Shown here piece after piece: positions 34,205 through 47,700 of a stretch of DNA of 64,000 nt (positions are counted from its first letter, which is position 1; each line of letters opens with the position of its first letter). The DNA lies in contig NC_088938.1 of the NCBI RefSeq assembly GCF_033473495.1, forward strand, positions 62,001 to 126,000, read 5' to 3'. A program made the position numbers and the translations under genes. The notes beneath the pieces are model-generated. The model was not told the DNA's origin, did no database searches, and worked only from the letters and a program-made list of their open reading frames with translations. The DNA comes from Cercospora beticola. Its lineage: Eukaryota; Ascomycota; Dothideomycetes; Mycosphaerellales; Mycosphaerellaceae.

Positions 34205-34465
34205 CGTGTCGAACTATCACAGAATTGTTCAGTAGTCGTCGTCAGAAGCGAAAGGTGAGAAGTAATGAAGCTGGTCTGAAACGACGAGCCACCACGTCAA
34301 CGTCGGCTCGCACTGCCGAACTTGAGTTGCCTGACGGCCTGAGCTTCACTTCATTCGTTTGCAGATCCCTACTTGCAAAGGGCAGGAGCGAGGTCGCACT
34401 GCATACACTTCATCCGACTTGACTTCCGTTGACCGCATTTTATCGCTAGCACCGAGCGTCAAAAT

Positions 34466-35581
34466 TTAAGCCTGCACTTTGAACGTCCTTCCTGAAGCCG
34501 TCTTCCTCTCCTTCTCCTCCGTTTCTGGTCTCGCTCGTCGCAAAACTGTGCCACGTCAGTATGCAGAGATGTGAAGACTCGCATGGGGTGGAACTCACCT
34601 TGCAGGAAATCTGCCGTCCGTCTCCGCATGCGGCTGTGAATGTATGCCTTGCTGGCCTTGATGTGGTAGTGGAAGTAGTCACGGAAGGTCTGGATGTGTG
34701 AGATGACCTCATATCGTCGCTGTTGGGTGAGGTGGCGTGGAAACAGGACTGCCCAGATGTCAGTCTATTCCCACAGTATGACGCTTCCCTTAGAGACTCA
34801 CCGAATGTGATGTATCCAACCTTGTCTTTCCCACCCGCCAGCCCAGAGATGCCCTGCAATTCCAAAGGAGGGTCATTCCTGAACAGCACTTGCGGCGCAT
34901 TCTGGATAGCTCTCCTTCTCGCATCCACAAATTCCTGCAAGAACACCTTTCCATATATCCTGTCCGTCTCATCCGAGAACACTGTGCTGAATATGACAGT
35001 CACACGATCGTGGCTAGCCTTGATGTAGATGGCCTCTTGATCACGGTAGTGTATCGCCCTCAGCTCTCCGCCCTCCTTCACTCCTTGTGGCGCACTCTCG
35101 CTTGTGTAGTGACTGGCCTGCTCCGCCAAGCTCGCATACTCATCGAACGCCTGCTCAAAAGGTGCAGCCATAGCGTTGCGCTTCAACAAGCTTATCCGGC
35201 GGATCAGATCATCCTTCTCCTCTTGTGATTCTGACAGGTTCTCCAAATCCACTTGCACACTGAAGTCGTATCCTTGCTCGGGCTGGACAATGTAGGGGCC
35301 ATATTCGCGTTGCAGAACAGCTTCGGCGCCGTATTTGACGAGTTCGGGGAAGCACTTCACGGCGATGGAGATGAGGATCTGGGTTTTGGCGTTCGGCGTG
35401 GAGATGTGAAAGGTGACATTGTCAAAGTCTGAGACTACTTGGTCGATCGAAGCGGGTGCGTTGCTAGCCTGTTGTTAGCCAAAATGCATACCATATGCGA
35501 TTGCCTGAAGACATACTCTGGGTTGAAGCGGTCTTTGAGCAGCGACTCAATGAGCACGTTCTGATAGTCGAGGAGCAGCAT
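34466..35581 (-). CDS. ARPC2/ARC35: Arp2/3 complex subunit 2 (p34-Arc)
   Basis: Core subunit of the Arp2/3 complex, which nucleates branched actin at endocytic patches; p34 and p20 form the scaffold that grips the mother filament. Four exons, 35581-35517, 35463-34802, 34748-34599 and 34545-34466, with three 53-bp introns, give 318 residues, the normal length. Family signatures are [19 protein letters not shown] at the start, [57 protein letters not shown] across the second intron, [39 protein letters not shown] and [11 protein letters not shown] at the end. The first intron uses the second of two close acceptors (GCTAG), which is needed to keep frame. Head to head with UTP12, 311 bp apart. 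Confidence 0.95.
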
Positions 35582-35832
35582 TATGAGAGGTGTGGCAGCT
35601 CGGCGCTGCTGTGAAGTGTGTTGCTGCTCAGGAGAAAGTGCTGTGAAAGCTCAATGCTGCAACAGTCGAGTTCCTGCCTGGCGTCCGATGCAGCTGTCGT
35701 AACTGCCAAGCCCTGCGCAAGTGGGACAAGATGCGGCTCTGCGATCCCGGTCGGCGGTCGGCATGTGGGGCGCGCGACTGCCGATCTTCGAGAAATATTC
35801 TTGGGCGTGCAGGAGCTCTTTCCTCCAGACAG

Positions 35833-35888
35833 GTAAGTGAACATTGCGCCATTGCTTCATGTCGACTTTGGCTGACTAGACCGAACAG
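35833..35888 (+). other. Probable 5'-UTR intron of UTP12
   Basis: GTAAGT donor, CTGAC branch site and GAACAG acceptor flank 56 bp, ending four bases before the UTP12 start codon. If real, it fixes transcription of UTP12 to begin upstream of 35833. Confidence 0.5.
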
Positions 35889-35892
35889 GACC

Positions 35893-38841
35893 ATGGTGCG
35901 CTCTTATCGCAGGTACGAGCCTGGACAAATCTTTGGCACCATTGCCACCGCTTCCTCCAACACCGTCTGGACTGCCGACTCATCCAGTCGCAATGCTGGC
36001 AGTGGAAGAGCTTTTGTAGGCGCGAATGAAGAAGTGCTATGCTGGGATGTGAAGAAGGGCGAGCTACTGTCACGATGGAACGATAAGGACAATCGCAGTG
36101 TCGTGACCTGCATATCACAATGCGATGTGCAACCCGATCTCTTCGCTGTGGGACATCAAGACGGATCTATACGGATATGGGATGCGCTGTCCGGACAGAT
36201 TGTAGTGAGCTTCAATGCGCACAGGAGCGCCATCACACATCTACAGTTCGATCGAGAGGGTTCACGACTTGCAAGTGGGAGCAGAGACACGGACATCATT
36301 ATCTGGAACCTGCTCTCTGAAACTGCCGAGTTCAGGTTGAAGGGCCACAAAGATCAGATCACCGGCTTGTCTTTCCTTCGAACTTCGACGGCTGGAGCGC
36401 AGGCCAACGAGAATGTAGACGGCATAGCAGACGAAGATGTGGAAGAACGTTACCTCTTGTCCACATCGAAGGACGCACTGGTCAAGATATGGGATCTGTC
36501 AGCGCAGCATTGCATTGAGACACATGTTGCGCAAACAAGTGGCGAGTGCTGGGCATTGGGCATGAGTCCAGATGGAGCGGGTTGCATCACCGCGGGCAAC
36601 GATGGCGAGCTCAAAGTATGGAGTCTGGGCATCGATGCGCTGTCTCAGTTGGCGCTGTCTGTGGGCGACGGCAAAAAACAAAATGTGCTACGTAGCCAAG
36701 GAACCATACAAAGACAAGGAAGAGACAGGACGGTCAGCGTTAGCTTCCATCCAAAACAGGACTACATCGCGGTCCACGGCTCAGAGAAGGCTGTTGAGCT
36801 GTTTCGGATACGGTCTGCAGACGAGTTACACCGAGTGATGCTCAGGAAGCGAAAGAGAAGAAGGGAGAAGGCTGCTGCAGCGGGAGAGACACTGGTGCCG
36901 GAGAAGGAGGAGGCATTGGAACAACCGGAGGTGACAGACGTCTTCGTCCCGTACGTGATCGTTCGGACTGGTGTCAAAATGCCAGATGGGAAATGGGCGT
37001 CGGGAGGAAAGGTTCGCTCCGTAAATTGGATTACATCTGGAGCTAAGGCTGCGAAGAAGCTGCAGCTGCTGATATCGACCACGGACAACCGTTTGGAGGC
37101 GTACGAGGTTGTGGCACATCGCGCAAGAGAGGACAAAGGGAGTCGAGAAGCGCCCGACTACAGTCGCTCTCTTGCAGTAGAGCTGTCTGGGCATCGGACA
37201 GATATTCGCACTCTGGCGCTGTCGTCCGATGATCGCATGCTCGCAAGTGCCTCAGCAGGATCGCTCAAAGTATGGAACCTGCGTACCCAGTCATGCCTAC
37301 GGACGATGGAGTGCGGCACTGCACTATGCTCGGCCTTCTTGCCTGGCGACCGTATGGTGCTTCTCGGCACCAAGTCCGGAGAGCTCGAACTGTGGGACAT
37401 CAGCACAAGTACGCTGATCGAGAAGATCCAGGCTCATGATGAGAAGCACGCGATCTGGTCTCTCGCTGTTCATCCTGATGGAAGATCAGTAGTCACTGGA
37501 TCTGCAGACAAGAGCGCAAAGTTCTGGCGATTCGATATTGTAGACGAAGAGATTCCCGGCACAAGAAGAACAACGCAAAGGCTGAAGCTAACACAAACAC
37601 GGCAGCTGAAGGTCAACGACGACGTGCTCTCGATCTGCTTCTCGCCTGACCAAAAGTATCTCGCGCTCAGCACCCTCGATAACACAGTTAAGCTGTTCTT
37701 CGTGGACAGCCTGAAGCCGTACCACATCCTCTACGGCCACAAACTTCCCGTGCTCAACATCAGCATATCGAGTGACTCCAAGCTTATTGTGACCAGTTCG
37801 GCAGACAAGAATGTCAAGATATGGGGTCTTGACTTTGGTGACTGCCACAAGTCTTTCTTCGCACACCAAGACAGCGTTATGCAGGTCGGCTTCATACCGC
37901 ATCCTCAAGAGCAGGAAGAGAAGCATACAGTCTTCAGTGCAGGCAAGGATGGAGTGGTCAAATCATGGGATGGCGACAAATTTGAGCAGATTCAAAAAAT
38001 GGAAGGCCATCATGGTGAAGTCTGGGCAATGGCCATCAGCCAGACTGGCGAGACTATTGTCACGGCCTCACATGACAAGTCCATTCGGACCTGGAACGTC
38101 GGCGATGACCTGATCTTCCTCGAAGAAGAGCGCGAGCGCGAGCTGGAAGAACAGTACGAAGCGACTCTGGCCAAGAACATTGACCACGACTTCGAAGGCG
38201 ACGAAGACGAGAATGCAGAAGTCGCCGCCGCCTCAAAGCAAACAATCTCCACACTCACCCACGGCGAGAAGATTATGGAAGCGCTAGAACTTGGTTTCGC
38301 AGACCTGGAGCTGATGACGAAGCACAATCGACAACGACTCACAAACCCTAAGATGCCCGCCTACCCTCCTGAACGCAATCCCATCCTCACAGCCTACGGC
38401 AACATTTCCGCCGAACGCCACGTCCTCAACACTCTGCAGCGTGTGCCTCGACCGGCACTGAATGACGCTCTTCTGGTCCTTCCCTTCTCCACTCTGCCTA
38501 CCCTCTTCACTTTCCTCGCCATCTTCCTCCACAAATGCATGTCCCCCGAACTCGCATGGACGATCTCATACTTCATGCTGCAGGCGCACATGCAGCAGAT
38601 AGTGGCTTCGAAGAAGTTGAAGCCTCTGTTGCAGGAGATTTATGATGCCTACGAGAAGTGGCAGGATGGGGAGAAGAGAATCCTGGGATCGAACGTCGCG
38701 GCCCTCGAGATCATGACGAGGGAGGTGAGGGAGGAAGAGATTGTAAATGGGGGGTATTTGGATTACAACAAAGTAGGAGAGGCGAGTGAGGATGTAGTTG
38801 GGAAGGGCGGAAAGAAGAGAGCGTTTGCTAGTCTGGCGTAG
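35893..38841 (+). CDS. UTP12: U3 snoRNP / SSU processome subunit Utp12 (Dip2, WDR3)
   Basis: Part of the UTP-B complex that helps process 18S pre-rRNA in the nucleolus. Single exon, 982 residues. The start is the ATG of MVRSYRRYEPGQIFG; an open upstream extension is leader. Two tandem WD40 propellers show as repeated W/D motifs (SIRIWDAL, DIIIWNLL, LVKIWDLS, ELKVWSLG, SLKVWNLR, ELELWDIS, SAKFWRFD, NVKIWGLD, VVKSWDGD, SIRTWNVG). A charged linker (residues about 385-405) separates the propellers. The C-terminal Utp12 domain (about 790-930) has ILTAYGNISAERHVLNTLQ and LPTLFTFLAIFLH. Length equals known fungal orthologues of about 940-1000. Confidence 0.95.
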   Translation: MVRSYRRYEPGQIFGTIATASSNTVWTADSSSRNAGSGRAFVGANEEVLCWDVKKGELLSRWNDKDNRSVVTCISQCDVQPDLFAVGHQDGSIRIWDALSGQIVVSFNAHRSAITHLQFDREGSRLASGSRDTDIIIWNLLSETAEFRLKGHKDQITGLSFLRTSTAGAQANENVDGIADEDVEERYLLSTSKDALVKIWDLSAQHCIETHVAQTSGECWALGMSPDGAGCITAGNDGELKVWSLGIDALSQLALSVGDGKKQNVLRSQGTIQRQGRDRTVSVSFHPKQDYIAVHGSEKAVELFRIRSADELHRVMLRKRKRRREKAAAAGETLVPEKEEALEQPEVTDVFVPYVIVRTGVKMPDGKWASGGKVRSVNWITSGAKAAKKLQLLISTTDNRLEAYEVVAHRAREDKGSREAPDYSRSLAVELSGHRTDIRTLALSSDDRMLASASAGSLKVWNLRTQSCLRTMECGTALCSAFLPGDRMVLLGTKSGELELWDISTSTLIEKIQAHDEKHAIWSLAVHPDGRSVVTGSADKSAKFWRFDIVDEEIPGTRRTTQRLKLTQTRQLKVNDDVLSICFSPDQKYLALSTLDNTVKLFFVDSLKPYHILYGHKLPVLNISISSDSKLIVTSSADKNVKIWGLDFGDCHKSFFAHQDSVMQVGFIPHPQEQEEKHTVFSAGKDGVVKSWDGDKFEQIQKMEGHHGEVWAMAISQTGETIVTASHDKSIRTWNVGDDLIFLEEERERELEEQYEATLAKNIDHDFEGDEDENAEVAAASKQTISTLTHGEKIMEALELGFADLELMTKHNRQRLTNPKMPAYPPERNPILTAYGNISAERHVLNTLQRVPRPALNDALLVLPFSTLPTLFTFLAIFLHKCMSPELAWTISYFMLQAHMQQIVASKKLKPLLQEIYDAYEKWQDGEKRILGSNVAALEIMTREVREEEIVNGGYLDYNKVGEASEDVVGKGGKKRAFASLA

Positions 38842-39084
38842 ACGCTCGTGTGTGCTCAGGGAGAGGATGTGTGGCTGCAGCTACATCGTGTAAGATTGTG
38901 CTACAGTGAAGGTAAGTGGCAGTGTATAGATCTAGACAGCATGAAAGCAAGCTGGACAGCCAGACTACACGGACCTCACAATGCCGTACTCTAGTATCGG
39001 CAACACTCTGATCCGCTGACTCCGATGGCCTGCGACCAGTAGTTCCCTTTCACTATTGCCGTTTCACACAATGAGCTCAAGCTG

Positions 39085-39552
39085 TCAGCACTTCTTGCAA
39101 GCCTCGCCGCCACCAAACCAAATCACTACATGATCTCCGTCTGACATGCAGCAACAAAGCAAGCAAGCGAGAGACTTCTCGACTCGTTCTTTGGCCTTCG
39201 ATGGAGCTTCGACTGCAGTCTGCAGCTCCACAACAGGAGTGATCAGATGAGCATGGGTCTGTTTGGGTTTTCTGGAGAGTGGAGTACGATGCCATGGGCT
39301 CGGCGAGTCTTTCGGCGGCATTGCGACTTGTCTCGCTTCTGCTGTAGCATCGCACATCAAGCCTGAGACTGAGTTTTTGGAAGCGAATGTGCAGTTTGAT
39401 CAACACGACAGCATTACCGAATTCACCTAAGGCGAAATATACAAGTACATACAAGCCACGCCGAGCATCTTGAACGCATGATCAAGCTCGGTGGTTTGGC
39501 TGGCGTAATGCTTGGACACGACGGCGGGATTTGACGGCGCTGCGAGTTGCAT
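39085..39552 (-). CDS. Hypothetical Cys-rich protein (125 aa)
   Basis: Two exons, 39552-39453 and 39362-39085, with a 90-bp intron carrying the ideal donor GTATGT and acceptor TCTCAG, phase 1. The first exon gives a soluble segment (SNPAVVSKHYASQTTELDHA). The second ends in ERVEKSLACLLCCCMSDGDH with VVIWFGGGEACKKC, so six cysteines sit in the last 30 residues, including CCC and a terminal CKKC. That could bind metal or be lipid-modified. I recognise no family. The model rests on splice signals and continuous frame; the adjacent UTP12 gene is convergent. Confidence 0.5.
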
Positions 39553-40797
39553 CGCATTGTTGCCCTAGTTCGACTTTGGGGCTGTGATCCTGGGAGTCTG
39601 ATGTGGCCGGAGAGAGACCGAGGCGGTTTTCTGCTCGATTCGTAGCATTTCTCCGCAGAAGGTGAAAGTCCGTTGGGCGTGGATGCGGGATGCTGGTTTG
39701 TACTGTACACGAAGTGTGCTATAGTGATGGCATAATGGAAAGCGATCGGGACTGGAAGAGCGAGTGACAGGGTTTTGATGTGTCTTGAAGGAAAGAGTAT
39801 TGTCGGGAAGGAGAAGCTCATCTGGCCTGGCGCTTGGCGTGAACGGCTGGCGGTTGGCGGACTCCACAAAGCTTTTCTCCAACTTCACGATACCACTTGC
39901 ACGCCGACTTCATCTGTCGATGCCTCACGCTCGGTCATTAATGCATTACTCACTGCCGCTTCACTGATGAGAAACAATGGTCTCCGAACTTCACCACCGG
40001 CGAAGGACAGACAAGCGGCGTAAGCTTCGTCTTCACGAATAGCCTTCCGATAGGCCCGCCGGCCGCCTGGTGCTCTGGAGGCGGCTGATGTGGAGCGCAG
40101 CTCTCCCCTGCTCCGTGCAACCAGCGGCGCTCCAGAACTCAGCATGCGCCATGCAGCAGGCCACTCGTTTGCCAATGGTCAACGCCCTTCATGTCACTGG
40201 TCTACACAGCTCTCGCCGGCGGATGTGAATGGGATGGCAAACTTATGCAAACCCGTCCCAGATGAACGATCTCCAAGCTAGGCTGCCCAATGGTAGGAAA
40301 TTTCTGCTGCTATTTTGGCACGGACCGGGTCATAAACGTCTGTGTCCTGGCGAAACTGCAAGACCAGCATACCCTACGTAAAGTTTCGCACCTTCTGGAG
40401 TGCAGCAACACGAATGCACAGCTTCTGAGCCATTTGGACGCCGAGCTAGTGCGACAACCAGCGCGTATTGGTCACCACTGGCCACGCCACCGCCTTACGA
40501 CAGTCTCTCACGCGAGCCCGCATTCTATTCGGGCCGGAGAGAAGCATCCTTGGCTGGCAAGCGAAGCTCATCTTGCCTGTGCTTGGGGAATCTGGGCTAG
40601 TACAGCTGGGGCTCCATACTAGCAGGCATAACTCCCCTCCCATTGGTGAGGGAAGTGAACTTCGTGCTGGTCGCGTGGCAGCAGGGTAGACTTCTTAAGT
40701 GTCGCTGGTTGCCCTGCGCTTTTTTGTGAAGCACTGCTTTCTGCTTCTTCGTTGTGTGTTGGTGTGAGCTTCTTGTCTCTCACACGCTTCGCTGAAT
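39553..40797. promoter_or_regulatory. Divergent intergenic upstream of the hexose transporter
   Basis: GC-rich in parts, with overlapping short frames on both strands that start at non-ATG codons. No gene is supported. Presumably holds the promoter of the sugar transporter. Confidence 0.4.
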
Positions 40798-42514
40798 ATG
40801 CCTTTCACCATCAAGCCGCCTGAGGGCACGCCTGGTAAGGCATGGCCTGCTATTGCTGTCGGCCTCTTCGTCGCCTTTGGTAAGTACTTATCAGATCTCC
40901 TGTAGCTGCACAGGACTAACAACGCTTCAGGTGGCGTCCTTTACGGCTATGATACTGGCACAATCGGTGGCATCCTTGCCATGCCATACTGGCTCAAGGA
41001 GTTCTCAACTGGACACACGGACGAGAACGGAAATCCCGCAATCACATCCTCGCAGTCATCCACCATCGTCTCACTGCTCTCCGCCGGTACCTTCTTCGGA
41101 GCACTGACCGCAGCGCCTACTGGTGACTTCTTCGGACGTCGAATCGGTCTGATGGTCTCAAATCTGGTCTTCTGCTTCGGAGTCATTCTTCAAACCGCGG
41201 CCACTGAGATTCCACTCTTCGTTGCTGGTCGTTTCTTCGCTGGATATGGTGTCGGTATGATCAGTGCACTCATCCCTCTCTACCAGTCCGAGACGGCACC
41301 CAAATGGATCCGTGGTTCGATCGTCGGTGCATACCAACTGGCAATCACGATTGGACTTCTCCTCGCTGCAATAGTCGACAACGCAACCAAAGACCGCAAT
41401 GACACTGGAAGCTATCGCATTCCGATCGCCGTACAATTCGCGTGGTCTATTATCCTGGTCGGAGGTCTCATCATCCTGCCTGAAACTCCACGTATGTGGA
41501 TCAAGCGTGGTGATAATGAGCGGGCTGCAAAGTCGCTGGCTACACTCAGACGCCTCGATGTCAATGATCCAGCTATCATCGACGAGCTTTCCGAAATCAC
41601 GGCCAACCACGAGTACGAGATGAGTCTCGGCCAAGCCTCCTACCTCGACTGCTTCCGCGGAAACCTTGGAAAGCGATTGGCAACTGGGTGTGGTCTTCAA
41701 GCCCTCCAGCAGCTTACTGGTGTAAACTTCATTTTCTACTACGGAACAAGTTTCTTCAAGCACTCTGGTATCGAGAACTCTTTCGTGGTCAGCATGATTA
41801 CATCTTCCGTCAACGTGGCTTCGACTTTCCCTGGCCTGTACATGGTGGAAACCTGGGGACGCCGCAACCTCCTCCTCTTCGGTGCTATCGGAATGGCAGT
41901 CTGCCAGTTCATCGTCGGCGGTGTCGGCACCGGGGCTGGTACTGATGATATGCCAGCACAGAGAGCATTGATCGCTTTCGTGTGCATCTACATCTTCTTC
42001 TTTGCTTGCTCTTGGGGACCTTGTGCTTGGGTCGTCACGGGTGAGATCTTCCCGCTCAAGGTCCGAGCCAAGTCTCTTTCGATGACTACAGCCAGTAAGT
42101 TGCATTCACACCAATCCCAAATCTCTACTTTACCTTGCTGACCCCATTCTCCTCGCAGGCAACTGGCTTCTTAACTGGGCTATCGCATACTCCACCCCCT
42201 ACCTCGTCGACTCCGGCCCAGGAAACGCCAACTTGCAATCCAAAGTGTTCTTCATCTGGGGCACTTTCTGCTTCATCTGCATCATCTTCGTCTACACTTT
42301 GATCTACGAGACCAAGGGCCTCACTCTGGAACAAGTCGATGAGCTGTACGCGAAGGTTCCTAACGCTTGGAAGTCGCCTGGCTTCGTGCCGACTGTCAAC
42401 TTCACTGATGTGGCAGATATTGCCCATGATGGAAGGAAGTCGAGTTTGGCAGATATTGAGGATACTGTCAACAGGAAGAAATCTGTGACGCACTCTGAGA
42501 AGGCGATTGCATGA
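40798..42514 (+). CDS. MFS hexose-type sugar transporter
   Basis: Proton-coupled or facilitative monosaccharide carrier of the plasma membrane. Three exons, 40798-40879, 40931-42094 and 42159-42514 (introns 51 and 64 bp, both GTAAGT), give 533 residues, the usual length. Twelve TM helices are expected. Signatures are GGVLYGYDTGTIGG in TM1, GDFFGRRIGL after TM2, IPLYQSETAPKWIRG, LPETPRMWIKRG at the end of TM6, the sugar-contact motif QQLTGVNFIFYYG in TM7, FACSWGPCAWVVTGEIFP and YETKGLTLEQVDELY. The short soluble loop and tail resemble high-affinity glucose transporters such as fungal hxtA/Rco3 relatives; the exact substrate cannot be read from sequence. Confidence 0.93.
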
Positions 42515-42857
42515 TCATGAGTGATGGAAATGTATAGAGTGGATAGTTTTGTATTGCATCTAATGAGCTTTATGAGCACATGTCAAAGACATTCGATATC
42601 ACTTCACTGTGCCAGTGATGCTTGCTTGCTTCTTCGATCCTGCGAAAGTAGGGAGAGTAAGCTTCCGAAATGCCATGCTTGTCTATTATAATATTTTACT
42701 GTCTGATGCCGCTTGCTCAACTACAAGAAAACTCCCTCTATGCACTAAACACAAATCATCTCTATTCAGCCAGCGTTGAGCGGCTCTCTAGACCCAGTCA
42801 TAGCTTGCAACTAGCTCACTTCACTAACCCCTCCCTTGAGCACTACCCGATCTCCGT
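42515..42857. terminator. Convergent 3' flanks of transporter and phosphotransferase genes
   Basis: Only poly(A)/3'-UTR type sequence seen; no discrete signal can be assigned. Confidence 0.3.
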
Positions 42858-44194
42858 CTATGCAGCCTTCGCCTGCTTCTCCCTCTCCAACGCCCTCCAC
42901 TTCTCCTCCGGAATCGTCAAACACCTAATCCCCAAATACTCACAAATTGCCGTACAAACCACATACGCCCAACGTCCATACACGATCGTACTAAACACGA
43001 AATACCCCCAAAGATAGTACAATTGAATTTCCGCTGAAGGTGCCGGGAAACCAATATAAGGTAAATTGACCAGCACTGCTCCGCCGATTAGAGGGGCGAG
43101 AAGAGCAGTCCAGTAGGGAAAAGGTTGCCGTGTCAAATGCGCGAGGATGATCTTTGTTGTGAGGCGGCCGAAGACTGTGGAGAGGGTGAGGCAGAGGAGG
43201 ACGAGGTGGTTGTCTCTTAGAAGAGTGGAGTATGGGGAGCCGAGCCAGAGGGTTAGGGAGCCGCAGAAGAGGAGCATGGGAGTCCATTCGAGGAAGACGG
43301 GAAGGATCGTCAGGTTTGCAGCTCTTCGGGCCCGCACGACGTTGTAAATGCAACCTGGTAAATGGGCGATGAAGAACGCGAGGAGGAGGAGCGGGGCCCA
43401 TATGTCTTTCACGGAGGTTTGACCTAGGAGGTGTGCGTTTCCGAGGACTTTAGCAATGGGCTCGTGCCAGATTTGATGCCCGAAGTACCCTGAAGCCCAG
43501 GCGATGAGGCTGGCGATTAGGAGGCCTTCGGTGGGGCCGTTGAAGTAGCCTAAGTAGAGGGTGTGGGTGTGGTATGTTTCCCATGTAGAAAAGAACATTG
43601 GAAGACAAGGCACTAAAGCTGTGAGAGCTCCTAAGGGAGTAGAGCCTAAGCCCATTGCTGAGACTTCAAGGATGGAGGCGAGAGTGCAGTTCAAGCTGTC
43701 GATTCCGTGGTCGAAGAGTTCGCCTAGGCCGGAGCTGGTGCCTGTGCGGCGGGCTTGTTTGCCGTCAATGTTGTCCATTGTTGAGTAGGCCCATACGCCG
43801 AAGGCGTAGGAGTAGGAGACCCAGGAGAAGGTAGGGCCGATGAGACCAGGATCAGCGAGCTGTTGGAGTCCGACGTTGGCGATGATGAAGAAGAACCCGA
43901 TGAGGGTGACCATATTCGGAGCAAGCCATAATGGAAGGAATTCGACGCAGAAGTTCCACTATCGTCAGAAGTTAGTCACTCAGTTAAGACATCTTATTGC
44001 TCCTGCCTTCCATCTCCCCATAGAGACAGTGGTTGCGCAAAATGCTTGGCAACAGCAGTAAGCACAGGGAAGTCTCGGATACCTACATAATGCCTCAAAA
44101 TATGATTCGAAATCGGTGAAAGGTCCACAGACGAGTACTTGTACGTCTTGAAATGTCTGAGTCCGTCTTCCGATAACGTGCCACTGGCGGGCAT
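42858..44194 (-). CDS. CPT1/EPT1: sn-1,2-diacylglycerol choline/ethanolamine phosphotransferase
   Basis: Last step of the Kennedy pathway: transfers phosphocholine or phosphoethanolamine from the CDP-alcohol to diacylglycerol, in ER or Golgi membranes. Two exons, 44194-44087 and 43958-42858, with a 128-bp intron, give 402 residues. The N-terminus (HFKTYKYSSVDLSPISNHIL) is typical. The intron joins RHY to WNFCVEFLPLWLAPN. The CDP-alcohol phosphotransferase motif is complete: DGKQARRTGTSSGLGELFDH followed by GID (D-G-x2-A-R..G..D-x3-D). Seven or more TM helices follow. Which CDP-alcohol is preferred cannot be told. The ATG at 44194 is the first in frame. Confidence 0.93.
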
Positions 44195-44841
44195 TTCTGC
44201 ACAAATACGAGTTTCAGCTTCAGCACAACTTCTCCTTTTAGACTTTTTCACGACTTCTGCCACGTACTCTTGTTCGCCATGGTGATGGACTCTGTGGTTG
44301 TCGGGAGCTGGCCGGAGCTGTCAGTGGGAATTGTTTTGGGTCAAGTGGGATTTGGACAGGAGGGCCACACTGCTTCGATCATGATAGCTTGCTGTAGCTT
44401 CCGAGGTGGGCTAGAAGTATGTAGGTCAATGACGGGGAGGCAACAGCTTGGCTGGGAAAAGCTTGAAAATCGGCTTCGTTGGCGAGAGAACTCCATTGCT
44501 GCGCTCTCATTGGATGAGCACCAACATGACCATGCAAGGCCACTTCATCAGCACAGAAGAGAAGAATGTGAAAGAGACCTGGGAGGAATGGCATTTTGAT
44601 CGTTGCAGTCTCGTTTCGTAGCTACGGATAAACATTCGCAGCGTCATGACACCCTGACCTCGAATGCTGATCATACATCAATCTTGCTTTTGCCAGCCAT
44701 TCAGTCATTGCTAGTGATCTATACTATGCGCGCGATAAAGAGTTCCAAGCACATTGAGCTTTTCCTGCTCAGCATGCCTTTTCTGACTCCCTGCACGCAA
44801 AACGCCATAATACAAAGACCCAAAAAGTAGATGTGAGGCGC
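44195..44841. other. Intergenic between CPT1/EPT1 and SSB
   Basis: Promoter of the phosphotransferase gene and 3' flank of the Hsp70 gene. No further gene seen. Confidence 0.4.
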
Positions 44842-47079
<2,238 letters not shown>

Positions 47080-47700
47080 GTTGTATGTGTGGTGTGGAAG
47101 AAGTGGGTGGTGGAGAGAGGGTGCAGATGGCAGAGCAGAGAAGCGCACTTTTCTCAGTTCGCAACTCAAAAAGATCTGTTCTGCTGTGTGGGTCCAAAAA
47201 CGTCCGAGCGCCCGGCTAGCGGCAAAGGGTCTGCTTACTACGACGACACCTCACTTCACCTTTCACGGGCATTTTGCCATCATGTCGCCCTTCGAAAGTC
47301 GGCTATGTTTGAGCTCACGCATCTCACTTGTGTGATTCGCGACGTCCCCTGTCGTTAGCATCGGCTTCTGTACAGCTCACTCTACAGCGTTGCGGTCCGC
47401 GACAGAGAACTCTTGTTTGGAAGCACGTTGGCAACACTGATAGGACTGGAACAGTTGATCTGGAAAGAATTTTGATTCACACTATTGCAAGATCATGCCT
47501 AATACACATCGCTCCACATCCAGGCCGAAATCATGCTCTCTGCTCCAGTATGGCATATATTCAGATTCATCAAGCTTCGTTCGCTTCCCGATCGCGTGCA
47601 GCTCTGCTTCTGGGGCCCTCGAACGATGACTCCTGAAGGATCTTTCCAAGTCGTCCTTGAAGCTTTGGCTGCAGCATACTCCATGTCATTCACTTCCTGC
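47080..47700. other. Intergenic upstream of SSB
   Basis: SSB promoter and leader; short plus-strand frames are not supported. I did not find convincing heat-shock elements by eye. Confidence 0.35.

Noticed and set aside
39885..40175. 96-codon minus-strand frame
   Set aside because: TTG start and no support; lies in the GC-rich flank of the transporter.
41158..42105. 315-codon minus-strand frame
   Set aside because: Antisense of the sugar transporter; strongly acidic composition is the usual shadow of a membrane protein.
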